A stretch of 64,000 bases of DNA from Temnopleurus reevesii (GCA_036244855.1 BQKZ01000627.1:21682-85681); one strand, 5' to 3'; counted from the first letter of the stretch, positions 24,601 through 36,464 are shown. The notes: generated by a model from the sequence alone, not told the origin. Numbers and translations: made by a program.

Positions 24601-25660
24601 AGATAATTTCGTCAAATGTTTGAATTATCTTTTTTTTTATACTAAACATGCTAAAAGTCGTTAGTTAGTTCTCTTTAACTGAATATAAAAAATTGTTATA
24701 ATATCATAACATTTCTATTATTGTTGTTAGTACCATTGCTGTTATTATTATCACTATTATCATTATTATTATTAGTAGTAGTATTATCATCATTATTATT
24801 ATTATCATATTCATAAATTATTAATATATTATCATTATCTTTTATTAGGGAATATAGGAAACGAAATTCACATCTCATGGTTGAATGTCCGATGAAAAAT
24901 AGTATAAATTGGAGCACAGCACACGAGATGAGTTTGCAATCAAGAAATAATTCTAGTATCTTTGATTTCATTCGGCTACAAAATAAGTCTAAATTCATGA
25001 GATTGTTCGGTAAACTGACGGAGTAAACTTGAATATTGGAGTTTATTTCTTAGTATAAACTCAAAATATTATCCTATGCTTGATCAACTAAGAAGTAACT
25101 CCACATGAACCTATATACCTGAATATATTTTCAAATTGCATTAACAATTTGGGTAAGGTTCCATTCTATCTTATTTTTTATTAAACTATTCTTCACTGTT
25201 ATTTTTTCATATTTGCCCAATTATTCTTGCGTTGTTATTTTAACTCATCCTCCTGCTCCTTCTTGGTCTTTTTAATCCTCTACTTCATCTCTTATATCTC
25301 CCCTTCTTCTTCTCCTTCTTTCCCTTTTTCAACATATACCTTTATTTAAAATCGGTAACAAATAGGGGGCCATCAGGAAGGAAAAAAATAGGGACCCTCA
25401 GCTTGATGACTATGGGTCCATGCCAAACATCTGGAATATCGAAAGACAATGGAGGATTGGAAGGGGGCATTGGGTGAGGTATACAGACCATGCAGCAAAC
25501 ACAGGTTCATGTACACGCTAGACCCTTGGAATGTGTGTCAAACCAAACGAGGGGCAATTATCCTGCTACATACTCTCCCGATGACGGATGACCCCGCCAA
25601 ATCGGACAGCAAAAAAGGTCACGTGACATGGTTTAAAACGAGACTTGCGTGATGTTGTTT
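21700..25660. other. Unassigned DNA with simple repeats
   Basis: No confident gene. About 21725-21900 contains repeated CACCCTA/AGGGTG words in both orientations, resembling the element at 56562-56745. A 10-G run lies at 22092-22101, and (ATT/ATC)n interrupted repeats lie at about 24715-24840. Confidence 0.4.
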
Positions 25661-25670
25661 ATAGTACTTA

Positions 25671-25804
25671 AAGCCCCGGTCACATAGGGACCCAAAAACA
25701 ACATGATTCAACACGACTCTTTGTTCTGAGGCAGTAAACTGTGAATTAACGAAGAGTCGTATTGAATCGTGATGCTTCTGGACCTGTATGTGACCGGGGA
25801 CTTA
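25671..25804. mobile_element. Foldback element, family 1, well preserved copy
   Basis: A 134-bp palindrome with matching ends (AAGCCCCGGTCACATA and a reversed TATGTGACCGGGGACTT) and inner arms ATTCAACACGACTC and GAGTCGTATTGAAT. Confidence 0.85.
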
Positions 25805-26449
25805 GCAGTCTCTAGCCTTTATGTAGCTAGACGTCGCAATCATGAATGAAAATATACGACTGACTAACTGGCAATACTGTACTTCCTGTTTTATATTTCA
25901 GGAGATGCTTCAATTATAGATACAGATATTTGTGGAGTTATAATGGTGATAACATTTGCTGATTAAAATATCGTTCTAATCTGATTGTTTGATCTTTGTT
26001 TGATCAGAAAATAATTACAAAATATATGTACAACCTATTTGATAGAAAAATGTATTCAAGATAAGCTAATGAATAGAGATTATCTGTTTTGAGCAAGGTA
26101 TAAATATGATGATAATTTATTGAAGCGGTACAATAAATACATACAAAAACACAACCTGACCAAATGTTATTGAAGATAAGGACTAATAGCCTGCATATCA
26201 ATATCATATAGATGACGTTGGAGCAACTGATAATCTGAAAAACAGCATGTGCTGAACTGGGTTTTTAACCGTGTTTAAATAAATGTATCAAATCAAATCA
26301 ACAAACTTTAAGATGGTCTCAGGAGAAATCAAACATAATGCAACAAGTAACGTTTTTGCTGGTCATAAGAGAAAAGCAAACCTATATTAGTGACAAGTTA
26401 TTGCATTCGTAAGATCGCTTACCAATCTTTTTTTCTGTGAAATAGCTAG

Positions 26450-26570
26450 AGGTACCCACGACTTTACGAACGATTTATGACCCTTTATGCACTCATTGAT
26501 GATACCAGGCACTGAATCGCACCTGAGAACGGGTCACAGGTCGTTCGTAGAGTCGTGCGTAGATCTACAA
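26450..26570. mobile_element. Short foldback element
   Basis: The left arm (CACGACTTTACGAACGA, then ATGACCC) is answered by GGGTCACAGG, TCGTTCGTAGAGTCGTG on the right, with a loop of about 60 bp. Related CGTGCGTAAAGTCGTTC words occur at about 43550-43580. It is non-coding. Confidence 0.65.
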
Positions 26571-26599
26571 ACAGGCCTATATGGAGCACAACCCATTGT

Positions 26600-28740
26600 C
26601 ATTGCTTGTTAGCTCCTACATAACGAATAGATATAATAAACTTGTCAGGAACTTGAATTTAGAGGTAAGGTCAATATATTTCCCTCTTTGATAATGACAG
26701 AAAAATTAGACAAGCAAAACAAAGAGTTTGGACAAAAAAGTGAGAACAAAGAACGAAGTAAAAAACAATTATTAATGTCCGATGAAATTACTAACTGATG
26801 AGAACAAAAAAAGTATATAGACAAATTCAAACTTTCATGATTTTGGTGACGTCATACACGTATAAAGTTGAACACACATATGAATTGCTCGCCCATCCGA
26901 ATTTTTCAATAATTAGAACGTTTATGTCAAACTAAGAAGTTTCACAGATCACATCATTTTCAAGCTCTTTCTGTCAAAATAGGGAAACAACATAAACGTA
27001 ACATGAAAACATGGACAAGAGAGAACTTTAATGAACGAAAGATAAATCACACCGTACAAGAAAGTTAATTCTGAAAAAGTTTCATCGTCTTGACACTAAG
27101 CGGGAGAGACTCCTTCATGTGATACGGTGCTTTCATTTCCGTTGGCCAACATCCAACTTCAATACATCTTCCACTTGCCTTCGAAGAAACTCTCATATGG
27201 AACTCTCGAGTTAAAGGATCGGTTCGAGACAATCGTGTGAGGCGTAATGTGGCTTTGATGTTGAAGCTTTTTGGGGTGGGGTACAAATATGAAATAGAGT
27301 ATGATATGAATAAAACATCGGTGCGGGACGGGTGCAGAATAATATGACGAATATGACGAATAGCCAAATATACTTTATATGAAACGGGAAATTTTATTAT
27401 TTATGTGATACATTTTTTGTAACTATAATGCTTTTTATTTTAATTTTTGTATTATCAATTGGGGGGGGGTGTTACCAATATAATGCCAGATAATGTATCT
27501 TTTTAACATTTAGGTAAGTCTTTTGCCTAAAATGTTAACGCTTGAATAAGAACCCCCATGTTTGATATTAAAAAAAAAAAACTCATTTTGGGGCGGAGCG
27601 AGGCCAGTCCCTCTAACATTTTAAAGGGGGTGACTATCCCATGCAAGACCCCGTAGCTACATCATAATCGGGTGATAAGACAAAACTGATCTCAAAAGAC
27701 CTTCGTCAAGTAAGTGGCAATGTCAATGAAATCGCGGTGCCGATTTAAAGAGTTGATATTTAGCCCAATTCAAACGAAAAGGTGGAGGCAATTTCTTATT
27801 TGATCACCGCTTCAGACCATCTCTCGGCATCATCAGAATTGGACCATCTTCCGTCGGTTGTTATACAGCAATATGTATTCATGATGGTGGTCAAGTGTTT
27901 TCTCTTACCTCCAAATGAAGATAGAAGGAGGAGTCGAATATGATTGCGAGTCGGTTATTATTCATTGTTTCATTACAAAAATGATCAGATGACATTGATG
28001 TTAAGTGATGTGCATCAAAAGGACCTTTGGCAATCACCTCAAAGATTTGAATAAAACTTGAACGAAATATTAACTACAATCGTTCAGCAAAGTGACGTCG
28101 GCGAAAATAAATTTGCCGTTATGGAGCATTGGACAGCAAGGACAGGCGATTTCAAGAGCAATTGTTTTTGGTAAATTGGTTGAAGTTTGAAGTTTGATTT
28201 ATGGGCCCGAATGTATTCATGCAGATGAGTGTGATGATAAATGGGACCTTTGCAATCACCCGGAAATGATTAAAAACAATATTGAATTGGCGTGTTAAGA
28301 AATACACTGTGGGTGTATAATTGGCATGAATAATTAACGTACTCTCGTACGGTATGATTGTCAGCATGTTCTTTGATGGATACCTAGGAACAGGAGGAAA
28401 TAAGTTCGAAGTTTGAAATTCGGACACATGACCATTCAAAGTGATTGACTTATACACATAATGTATTATGGATGGAAACCAATAAAAAATCCAATGGAAA
28501 TGGTTGAAGATGCTCCAAAAGCCAAATCATCAATAAAAAAACACGAAAAAACAGAGAATAATAGTTTGAAATTCCCTTTACACTGCTAGTATACTAGTAT
28601 TACTGTATTATGATTGAGATGATTTGAATATCTAAATTGATTGGATTGAAAGTCTTCCAGGGCAAAATTAGAATTTGGAGAGTTAGTTGAAGGTTCAGCA
28701 AAATTTCGTTCACTCTGCTGTCTAAATTCCTAGTATTTAA
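26600..28740. other. Unassigned DNA
   Basis: No confident gene. A 100-residue minus-strand open frame at 27065-27367 has no recognisable motif. Two similar short segments sit near 28015-28065 and 28230-28285 (GGACCTTTGGCAATCACC-like). A 9-G run lies at 27461-27469. Confidence 0.4.
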
Positions 28741-28757
28741 AAGTAAAATTAAAAGTT

Positions 28758-28776
28758 TTCAATCTAATAGATTGAA
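28758..28776. repeat. Perfect 19-bp palindrome
   Basis: TTCAATCTAATAGATTGAA reads the same on both strands apart from the central base, and a related TTAAATCTATTAGATTGAA follows at about 28801. Significance is unknown. Confidence 0.8.
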
Positions 28777-28830
28777 ATTTCAATCTCATATAATTGGACT
28801 TTAAATCTATTAGATTGAAAATGTCAAGCC

Positions 28831-29342
28831 AATTGTATTGATCCCTGACGACAATCTTTTCTTTTCACTTTTAAGTCCAAGAAATTTTGTGTGTCAATAT
28901 GAGAAATACGAGACATTGAATATTTTATAGCTCTTTAGAAATTATGAAAAATACAAATTATTTTAAATCATATTTAGATCTATATAACGTTGAGGGATCT
29001 TTGTACAACACCATGGCCGTCAAAAGCCACTGTGTGATGGGTGCCAAAGTGCCCCCTTTAGAGTATGAGCTGTATATCAAATAAANAATTGTATTGATCC
29101 CTGACGACAATCTTTTCTTTACACTTTTAAATCCAAGAAATGTGGAGTGTCAATATGAGAAATACGAGACATTGAAGATTTTGTAGCTCTTTAGAAATTA
29201 TGAAAAATACAAATTATTTTAAATCATATTTAGATCTATATAACGTTGAGGGATCTTTGTACAACACTAGGGTCGTCAAAAGTCACTGTGCGATGGGTGC
29301 CAAAGTGCCCCTTTAGAGTATGAGCTGTATGTCAAATAAATG
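28831..29342. repeat. 256-bp direct tandem duplication with an N at the junction
   Basis: The block starting AATTGTATTGATCCCTGACG at 28831 is repeated from 29087 with only a few differences, through ATCATATTTAGATCTATATA and the final GAGTATGAGCTGTAT. A single N at 29086 sits exactly at the junction. It could be a real tandem duplication, or two alleles joined by the assembler. Confidence 0.93.
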
Positions 29343-29518
29343 AAGAAAATGGTAAAAAAAAAAAAACACCCCTTCGTTCAAAGGTTATTGAAATGCACCC
29401 CTCTGAAACAATTGTGAAATATAGAACCATATTCGGGTTCTTTACTTACAATAAAACCTTTAAAATACATATTGCTTGACAGTGTGTCTCTGAGATGCCG
29501 AGAAAAATCACAGGCATA

Positions 29519-29586
29519 ATTGGTCGGGTAGGAATCGAACCTACAATCGCCTGATGACTAGACAGGTCTCTAACCACTAGACCTAA
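29519..29586 (-). repeat. tRNA-like sequence (SINE head or tRNA pseudogene)
   Basis: On the minus strand GGTCTAGTGGTTAGAG resembles an A box, and GTAGGTTCGATTCCTAC forms a perfect 5-bp T arm with the B box in its loop (29528-29544). The acceptor stem does not pair and the anticodon arm has only four pairs with a 9-nt loop, so this is not an intact tRNA. A tRNA-derived SINE head is the likeliest reading. Confidence 0.6.
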
Positions 29587-29599
29587 AAGTTTCTTGAAA

Positions 29600-31200
29600 C
29601 TGTGGGTCAAATATTGCCCTAGATTTCTCTAAACGTCTTTGACGAACCTATCCGAGACACTAACAAACTGACAAAGTCAGATCCTCGGTCGTTTTCTTTT
29701 TACATAACCTTACACTCTTACTAAAACTGACCTTTGGGAATCCTTTCTGATCTTATATTATCATGATTATCACACTTTAAAAACACCTTTTCCAAGGTCT
29801 ACCCATGTTTCTGTAATATATGGCACCACTTTATTTGATTAATGAACTGTATATTACGATAAAACCAGAAGCTAAGGACATTGCAGTAAGATTTGATTAT
29901 AGTTTAATGATCTTCTGAAAACGAATTTTATATATTTTCATTTTGAAAACAAATTTTTTTCCCTTAACTATCGTCGGGAAGAAAATTATGATGACCAATA
30001 ATGATGATGGTATGTTCGACCTCATTGCTCTTGCAAACTGGTGTTTCGATAAAGAATTCTCGATGGGATATGGGGGCGATGTGCCCATACAGATTGTTCG
30101 TCTTTCTTTTGTCCCGACATTAACCATCATAACAATTTTGTATTTTCCCTAAAAGTAAAAAATTAATAAATGAAGAAAATTGATTAGGAAAAGTATGACA
30201 TATTTAGTTGTGATATAAATTCTTATTTTCTTTCCTTTAATCGAAATATTTTACCATTCTATTTAAACATGTCTTACGGAAATGCTGTGGAGTTTACAAT
30301 CTTTAAACGTGAGAGGAATGAAACTATGAATTACCCAATACTTAAAATCCAATTCTTTAATTTGAGAAGCTTTTTTATTTTTTAAACTCGAAGAATGTCA
30401 AAATATGTACAATTAAAAGGACACTTTTCTATCACTGGAAAGTATATTAAATGAAGCAATAAAGTTACTCTTCTGCTAATGGAATTAGAAATGACTTTCG
30501 TTCATCAAATCATTTTGATGTTCACAGATTTTGATAGAAGACATACAACGCTTTAAAACCAGGGCAAATTCTTCCTTAGAGATCTATCTCTATAAAACTA
30601 TTCATAAAACTATTCATAATTTGATATCCATCAGAGAGGATAACTCGCCATTTTAGGTTTAAAAATAAATCAATGAAGCTAAAAACTATATAGAATGAGT
30701 CCTTAAGAAGCAAATAAATACATCAATACCAATGAATACTTGATGAATTAATTCTCTTTCTTGAGGCTACAGACAAAACGGGATTATAATTACCATCAGT
30801 GACGCACAAACAGCGATTACTGGTGGGCTTATGCCAAGGAATTCGAATGCTAAATGCTACACCCCATCTTACAATGTATGCATTGTGCATTCAGAGGCAT
30901 TACACGTAATAACTTGAAGAACCTTATGCAGACGGGGTAATAAAGTACAATTAATCTAGGGATGTCTCACAGCTTAAGACCCCTCCACTTCCCCAATAAG
31001 ACCCAGTCTCATCTTACAGGGAATCTCCTTAATTAAATTGACGTCATATAATGAAATTATGCGCGCTTTGTGGTATAGCCGCAATGCCCCCAAATCTATG
31101 CTGGCATTGTGTATGATGATGGTATTTATGTTTTGAAGTGCAGGGTGAAGATTGAAATTCAAGATTTTTGAACGCCACAAGTATTATGATGATTTGGTGA
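29600..31200. other. Unassigned AT-rich DNA
   Basis: No gene or repeat family recognised. Confidence 0.4.
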
Positions 31201-31224
31201 TGATACTGCTACTATACTGTTGCT

Positions 31225-31232
31225 CCTAATAT

Positions 31233-31291
<59 letters not shown>

Positions 31292-31322
31292 TTACTACTA
31301 TTACTACATGTACTACTAGTAA

Positions 31323-31381
<59 letters not shown>

Positions 31382-31734
31382 TTACTACTACTGCTACTAC
31401 AAGTACTACGAATACCTCTGCTGCTACTACTACTACTATTATTACCACTCCTACTACTACTACTACTACTAGTAGTAGTACTTCTACTACTACTACTACT
31501 ACATTAAACTACTACTACTTCTATTACTACTGCTGCTACTATAAGTACTACGAATACTACTGCTGCTGCTACTACTACTACTACTTCTACTAATGATAAT
31601 AATAATAATACTTCTACTAATACTGCTACTGCTGCTACAGCTACTTTAATATTATCATATTACTACCATATACTACTAATGCTACCACCACCACCATCTC
31701 TGTGAGTACTATTTGTACTACCACTACTACTACT

Positions 31735-31786
<52 letters not shown>

Positions 31787-31835
31787 ATGCTACAACGACG
31801 ACTACTACTTTTTCTACTTCTATCACTACTTCTAT
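31225..31835. repeat. (TAC)n triplet repeat block
   Basis: About 600 bp are dominated by TAC triplets, interrupted by TGC, CAC, TTC and short AAT units. The Leu, Val, Thr or Ser homopolymer frames over it are simple-sequence artefacts. Confidence 0.95.
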
Positions 31836-31999
31836 TAACATTTATATCTATTACGAGAATGCTGATACTTCTAATCATGCTGCTGCTGCTGCTTCTATGG
31901 GCGTAGCGTTGAACGAGGAATTCGATTCAGGTGGGTTATATAAGCTATTGTTCAAAGGTGTGAGCCGGCCTTTAAACAGGTGAAATGTTCTCTGCTCAT

Positions 32000-33180
32000 T
32001 TTTTGTCGAAAAATATACCCAAAATATAACCTATTTTATGCGCGAAGAAAATTACGTGTTACCAGTGCAGTGATTTTATTTCAAAGGAAATAAGAAAATA
32101 TAATACAATAAAATAAAATACAAAGGAAATGAATGAAGTGATCGTGTAATAGTCAGGGCAATCTTGCACCAAACAATCATGACACTGCAACGCAGATATT
32201 AGGACATTCTTACGTTGCTATATTACAAAACCTACCTGAAACAAAAGTAGAATTTATTTTACACATGATACTTTAAAATGACATGTACTGCCTTGTATTA
32301 TGAGAGGGCGCTTTTAAACGGACGAATAAAGGGAAATGACGAAGACGACTACTTAGATTAAAGATGTGTACATATGAATATAATAAAAGAAAGTCTATCC
32401 CGCGGCGAGGTTCGAATCTCAAACCTCTCGATTTCTAATTAACATTCGCGGTCATAGTCCCGCAGTTGTAACTCAACAGCAATCATCTCGGGGTTTTAAG
32501 ATCGGTACTGATCACAAATTTTCCTTTTCAACATAATTTCTCCTGAATAATGATCATTCTTAAATATTTTGTATTATTCATTTTATTGAATACATCACAC
32601 TCAGTAATAAGGTAATGTGTTAGTTCTATAAAGAGGGGTCCAGTTTATGGTATTTTTATGAGCCAACATTTTGTGAAGATGTAAATGATATAAATGACGG
32701 ATACAATGTTCATATACCAGGTTTAGAATCTGATCACAGTCTCAATTTTCAATGAATTCACATTTCCATTCAAACTTTACTTCATTGATGTAAGCTTAAA
32801 TGGCAACATATCCTTATGATTAAATTGCATTCTATTATCAATATTATTCTGATTTCTATATTCAATATCTTTTTGTGACACTGCTCTGCATTGCCGCATT
32901 TTTTTTAAACTTTGTGTTACTGGAGCAACTTTATACTTAATACTTACGAATTGTTAATATTGCAAATTTCAAATACATTCATTCAACATATTTTTCACCA
33001 ATTGAAATTTATACCTACATTTGTAATAATAAAGAGATTTACACAAATATTACGAAAGTACGATTATTGTTGTCATGTTAACTCTTACTTCTATTCAGCT
33101 GGTATTCTATTTACATTTCAACGTTGACCTCATGCATATTCCGAAACGGTTAGCAACTCTTTATCACGTGAAGGTTGATT
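32000..33180. other. Unassigned DNA
   Basis: Nothing gene-like beyond a possible B-box-like GGTTCGAATCT near 32410, which could be an old SINE fragment. Confidence 0.4.
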
Positions 33181-33233
33181 AAAATAAAAGAAAATAAGTG
33201 AATTATTATGGCTGAAATAAAACAATGTCTTAC

Positions 33234-33291
33234 CTTGACAGATGAAAGATGCTTGCAGGATCAACAGGGAGATCATCGCTTTGAGATCCAT
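33234..33291 (-). CDS. Candidate first coding exon (signal peptide) of an unidentified gene
   Basis: On the minus strand an ATG at 33291, in the context AAGGAGATGG, opens MDLKAMISLLILQASFICQ, a good secretory signal peptide. It is followed by CAAG and a consensus GTAAGAC donor; the last coding base is 33234. The exon is 58 bp and ends in phase 1, exactly like the receptor signal-peptide exon at 56770-56815 (CACAAG, then GTAAGCC). That suggests a second secreted or membrane protein, possibly but not demonstrably another receptor subunit. I found no convincing downstream exon between here and the left end, so the product is unknown. The 550 bp upstream look like a promoter or 5' untranslated region: less AT-rich, with TATA-like and CTCT-rich patches. 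Confidence 0.55.
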
Positions 33292-33885
33292 CTCCTTTAT
33301 CACGCCAATCACTTTCCTCTGGATCAACCGGCAATGCCTCGGGTTCTGAAGTCTCCAGAAAACGAATCAAGCAAACCAGCTTGCCCGAGGTCCTTTAGCT
33401 GAATAAACAGCAACACACTTTGATATTTAACTAAAGTTCTGCGTCCAAAGTACCAGTTATATTCCAAACGCTTGAGAAAAAAAAGTGACGTTGAAGTGAT
33501 TTTATTCAAGATTTTAGATGGAAATCACTTTGTATTGAGGATCGCCCTCCAGATAAGTCCGAAGTCAGAACGTTCGAAAGATGTCGTCTTTCTTCCAAGT
33601 AGTGTCTCTCAGCTGATAGTGAGGGGCTCGCTTGATATGAATATGAAGTTGTATAGTGTGCTGTTGGTGGAGCCGAGATGGGAATATCTTGTATCTCTGC
33701 TCCGAAGTTGGCGGCGCAGACGGACTAGTGTGCGCGCTCGCAGAGTGGGGGAGAGACAGAGAGACGGGAAAACAGACGATATAGAGGGCCAATATCATCA
33801 CGTCACAAAATTTGCAGAGAAAGATTGCGAAAGACACACGAAACAAGAGCCCTCTGTTGTTCACTTGTAGCACAACATCGGATTG
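33292..33885 (-). promoter_or_regulatory. Putative 5' UTR/promoter of the signal-peptide gene
   Basis: This interval is richer in G+C than its surroundings, is non-repetitive, and lies directly upstream of the exon at 33234-33291. Open frames on both strands (33472-33870 plus, 33565-33873 minus) show no domain, and I treat them as chance. The promoter role is inference from position only. Confidence 0.35.
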
Positions 33886-33889
33886 AGAT

Positions 33890-35580
33890 TGGAATATTGA
33901 ATTGAATTAATTCATTTCCTTTTTCATATACATAATCAATGCAAAATAAAATCACAAATAGAACAAAATAAAGGAGGCGAGTTCCCTGAAAGCACAGTTT
34001 GTGTTGGGATCGCCTTTACAACAAAACAAAGTAAAACAAAATCATCTCTTTGAAGAAAAAAAGTTAAAGAAAATAAATTATTACATATTATTTTATTATT
34101 TGGAGTAAGCAAACAATTTAAGAATAAAACGAGATGGGTAAAGGAAGGAAAATGTTTGAGAGATAGAAAACGTAAGAGAGAAGAAGAGCAATGAGAAGAA
34201 AAAGAAAAAAAAAAGAATTTTGGCATTATAATATTAAATATCGATGTCAAGAGAGAGCACCTGGTGTATTAAACACTTGACAGCAAGCATTTCAGTTACA
34301 GGTGTTGGTCCTGTTGGACATTGAAACACTCCAGTACATTAGTAACCATATGCATATGTCAATGTTAACATAAATGCAGAGGAAAATATAATAGTACAAA
34401 CAAGTATACAATTACGAGGAAATTAAATTATTTTTCATTTTACGCGAGAAAGTATGCAGAGAAAGTGAATTTTGAACCGCTTCTGGCAGGGAGTTCCAAA
34501 GCTTGGGGCCTGAATAGCGAATGTCAAACTGAAATCTTCGGGTTCTATGTTTTGATAGGTGTATTTGGCTTGCACTTCTCGTATTATAATCATGGAACTC
34601 CGAATTCCTGCGGAAACAAAATTGCTCGTTAAATTGACTAGGGAATATATTATTTGTACATTTATACATAAAGACACTCTGTTGGTGTAAGTTTATATCC
34701 GTTAATTTCAGTAGTTTTAAATCTTTAAAAATAGGATTGGTGTGATCACGAAAGTTAGCTCCAGATATAATGCGAACTATCTTTTTTTGTAGGACTACCA
34801 GCTTACGGATATTCGTTTTGTTTGTGTTTGCCCAGATAAGATTACAATAGGTTAAATAGGGTAGGACAAGAGCACAGTATAAAATTCTTAGGATGTGTCC
34901 GGGAAGAAGGTGTTTGATTTTGGATATAATGCCAATACTTTTTGATATTTTGATTTCTACTTCAGAAATATGATATTTCCAAGAGAGGGAACTGTCCAAA
35001 TAAACACCAAGAAACTTTGCCTTATCCACTCTTGGTAAGACTATGTTATCAATCTTAATGCTGATATCATCTTTACAAAATTTCTTTCCATTATGAAAAA
35101 TCATATAATTGCATTTTTTTACATTTATGGATAATTTATTTGCTCTGAACCATTCACATACCTGTGAAAGGCCTCGATTTGCTTCATCACAAAGGTATTT
35201 TAAATTTGAATTACTAATAAATATATTTGTGTCGTCTGCATAAAGTATGAAAGAGAGATTATATGCTGATTTATAGAGATCATTGATATAAATGATAAAC
35301 AAGAGGGGACCAAGTAGGCTTCCTTGTGGTATTCCACATGTAATTGTTTTAAGATCTGAAACAAAAGAGCTAAATTTTGTACATTGCAAACGATTGTTGA
35401 GGTAGCTCGAAAAGAACTCGAGGGCTGTCCCTCTTATACCGTACCACTTCAATTTCGATAAAAGGATTGTGTGATTAATCGTATCGAAAGCTTTCGATAG
35501 ATCAATAAAAACCCCTAGTGCAAATTCGTTATTTTCAAAGGCGTCCACTATCTTATTTGCACAGGGCTCACACAAAATGC
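33890..35580 (-). mobile_element. 5'-truncated non-LTR retrotransposon (CR1/Jockey-like)
   Basis: A minus-strand LINE copy. The 5' truncation falls near 35555-35580, inside the reverse-transcriptase domain. The coding part (34412 to about 35575) is followed by a roughly 500-bp 3' UTR. The element ends near 33890-33910 in an ATGAATTAATTCAATTCAAT-type short repeat, as many such elements do in place of poly(A). It lies next to a half copy of a family 2 foldback (35646-35811). Clade assignment is by motif resemblance only. Confidence 0.85.
34412..35575 (-). CDS. Reverse transcriptase fragment of a LINE (N-terminally truncated)
   Basis: A 387-residue uninterrupted frame encodes most of a non-LTR reverse transcriptase, which copies element RNA at the nicked target site. 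Motif A (FIDLSKAFDTINH, catalytic Asp at residue 25), motif B (GIPQGSLLGPLLF, from residue 81) and motif C (YADD, residues 112-115) are intact. The thumb region and a C-terminal segment follow, with DYNTRSASQ and SGPKLWNSLP, both typical of CR1/Jockey-like elements. The endonuclease and the N-terminal fingers are missing, so the copy is dead on its own. The first methionine is a chance start created by the junction; true element sequence begins around KIVDAFE at residue 8. The absence of stops or frameshifts in more than 1.1 kb suggests a fairly young insertion. Confidence 0.92.
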   Translation of the reverse strand: MCEPCANKIVDAFENNEFALGVFIDLSKAFDTINHTILLSKLKWYGIRGTALEFFSSYLNNRLQCTKFSSFVSDLKTITCGIPQGSLLGPLLFIIYINDLYKSAYNLSFILYADDTNIFISNSNLKYLCDEANRGLSQVCEWFRANKLSINVKKCNYMIFHNGKKFCKDDISIKIDNIVLPRVDKAKFLGVYLDSSLSWKYHISEVEIKISKSIGIISKIKHLLPGHILRILYCALVLPYLTYCNLIWANTNKTNIRKLVVLQKKIVRIISGANFRDHTNPIFKDLKLLKLTDINLHQQSVFMYKCTNNIFPSQFNEQFCFRRNSEFHDYNTRSASQIHLSKHRTRRFQFDIRYSGPKLWNSLPEAVQNSLSLHTFSRKMKNNLISS

Positions 35581-35645
35581 AAAAATCAAACTCTTATTCG
35601 ACCAGTCCAGAGCCTATCAATAAGTAACTTATAGATACACGAATC

Positions 35646-35811
35646 AGAAGGTGGACAGACGTTAGGAATGCGTCCCGTTGAATGGGTGAAGGCAAGCCGA
35701 ACGTCAGTCCACCGTCTGATCTGCCTATTTTGTTCTCTCGGGGAGCGTTTTTCAACAACAAAAAATGGGTCTACGCAGGATAAAAGAGCAATGGGTGTGA
35801 GTTTGCATTTA
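35646..35811. mobile_element. Foldback element, family 2, right half only
   Basis: Contains the central and right arm of family 2 (AAGCCGAACGTCAGTCCACC, TCTCGGGGAGCG, then GTGTGAGT). The left outer arm is missing, and the LINE 5' end is about 70 bp away. Confidence 0.65.
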
Positions 35812-35851
35812 TCTCAGGAATACTTTTATGCTGTATACGAGCCCTTGACTT

Positions 35852-35950
35852 CAGCAACAATAATAATAATAATAATATTTCGGATTTATATAGCGCCTTT
35901 TCGGTCAGTATTGACTGGTCAAAGCGCTTCCGATATTATTACAAAGGCAG
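35852..35950 (-). mobile_element. SINE/LINE-type 3' tail fragment
   Basis: On the minus strand, AAGCGCTTTGACCAGTC then GGCGCTATATAAATCC leads into an (ATT)n tail. That is the same 3' tail architecture as the SINE at 15340-15620, but no head is recognisable. Confidence 0.55.
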
Positions 35951-36231
35951 CATACTCATGTTTGACCTAATCTAACACTGTATTCACCTGTGTACATATT
36001 ATAACTACATCACAATAGTAAGAATGCCTATTGCATCATTTCATTAAGTGTTGCTAAATAGGGCGAATGCAATGGAGCTTGTCCTACCTAGCAACAAGCA
36101 CTATATGTGATGACGTTCAGCTCAACTTTTGAAATCTGCATATAATGTAAATAGATCATGCATTACGAAAATCCTATATAACAAATCATTCAAAGGTGGT
36201 GGGCATGGGGAGTATAGGGAGCACTGCAAGC

Positions 36232-36438
36232 AGAAGGGACAAAGTACCAGGGCAAAGTAAACATCTTCATTCAAGTATCTTCAATAGCTTCATGAACACA
36301 AAAACAGATTCCCATGTGCGACCATTGTTCAACATGTTTCCACAGAATATGGAGGATGGGAATTTAATTATGTGCCCATCTAGCTACTGTTGATGCTTGA
36401 ATGGACGATGTTTACTCTGTCCCGGGCATTTGTCACTC
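36232..36438. mobile_element. Foldback element, family 4, second copy
   Basis: The left arm (AGAAGGGACAAAGTACCAGG, then AACATCTTCATTCAAG) is answered in reverse by CTTGAATGGACGATGTT and CTGTCCCGGGCATTTGTC. It shares its structure with 14404-14625. Confidence 0.8.
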
Positions 36439-36464
36439 TGCTCACAGTGAAGGGCTGTGAAAGT

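Noticed and set aside
27065..27367. 100-residue minus-strand open frame
   Set aside because: No recognisable domain, signal peptide or convincing splice context; could be chance.
29519..29586. Functional tRNA gene
   Set aside because: The acceptor stem does not pair and the anticodon arm is abnormal, despite good A- and B-box-like sequences and a perfect T arm.
31212..31841. Poly-Leu, poly-Val, poly-Ser and poly-Thr open frames
   Set aside because: They are translations of the (TAC)n triplet repeat.
33472..33873. Overlapping 132- and 102-residue open frames on opposite strands
   Set aside because: Neither shows a motif; the position fits 5' UTR or promoter of the minus-strand signal-peptide exon.
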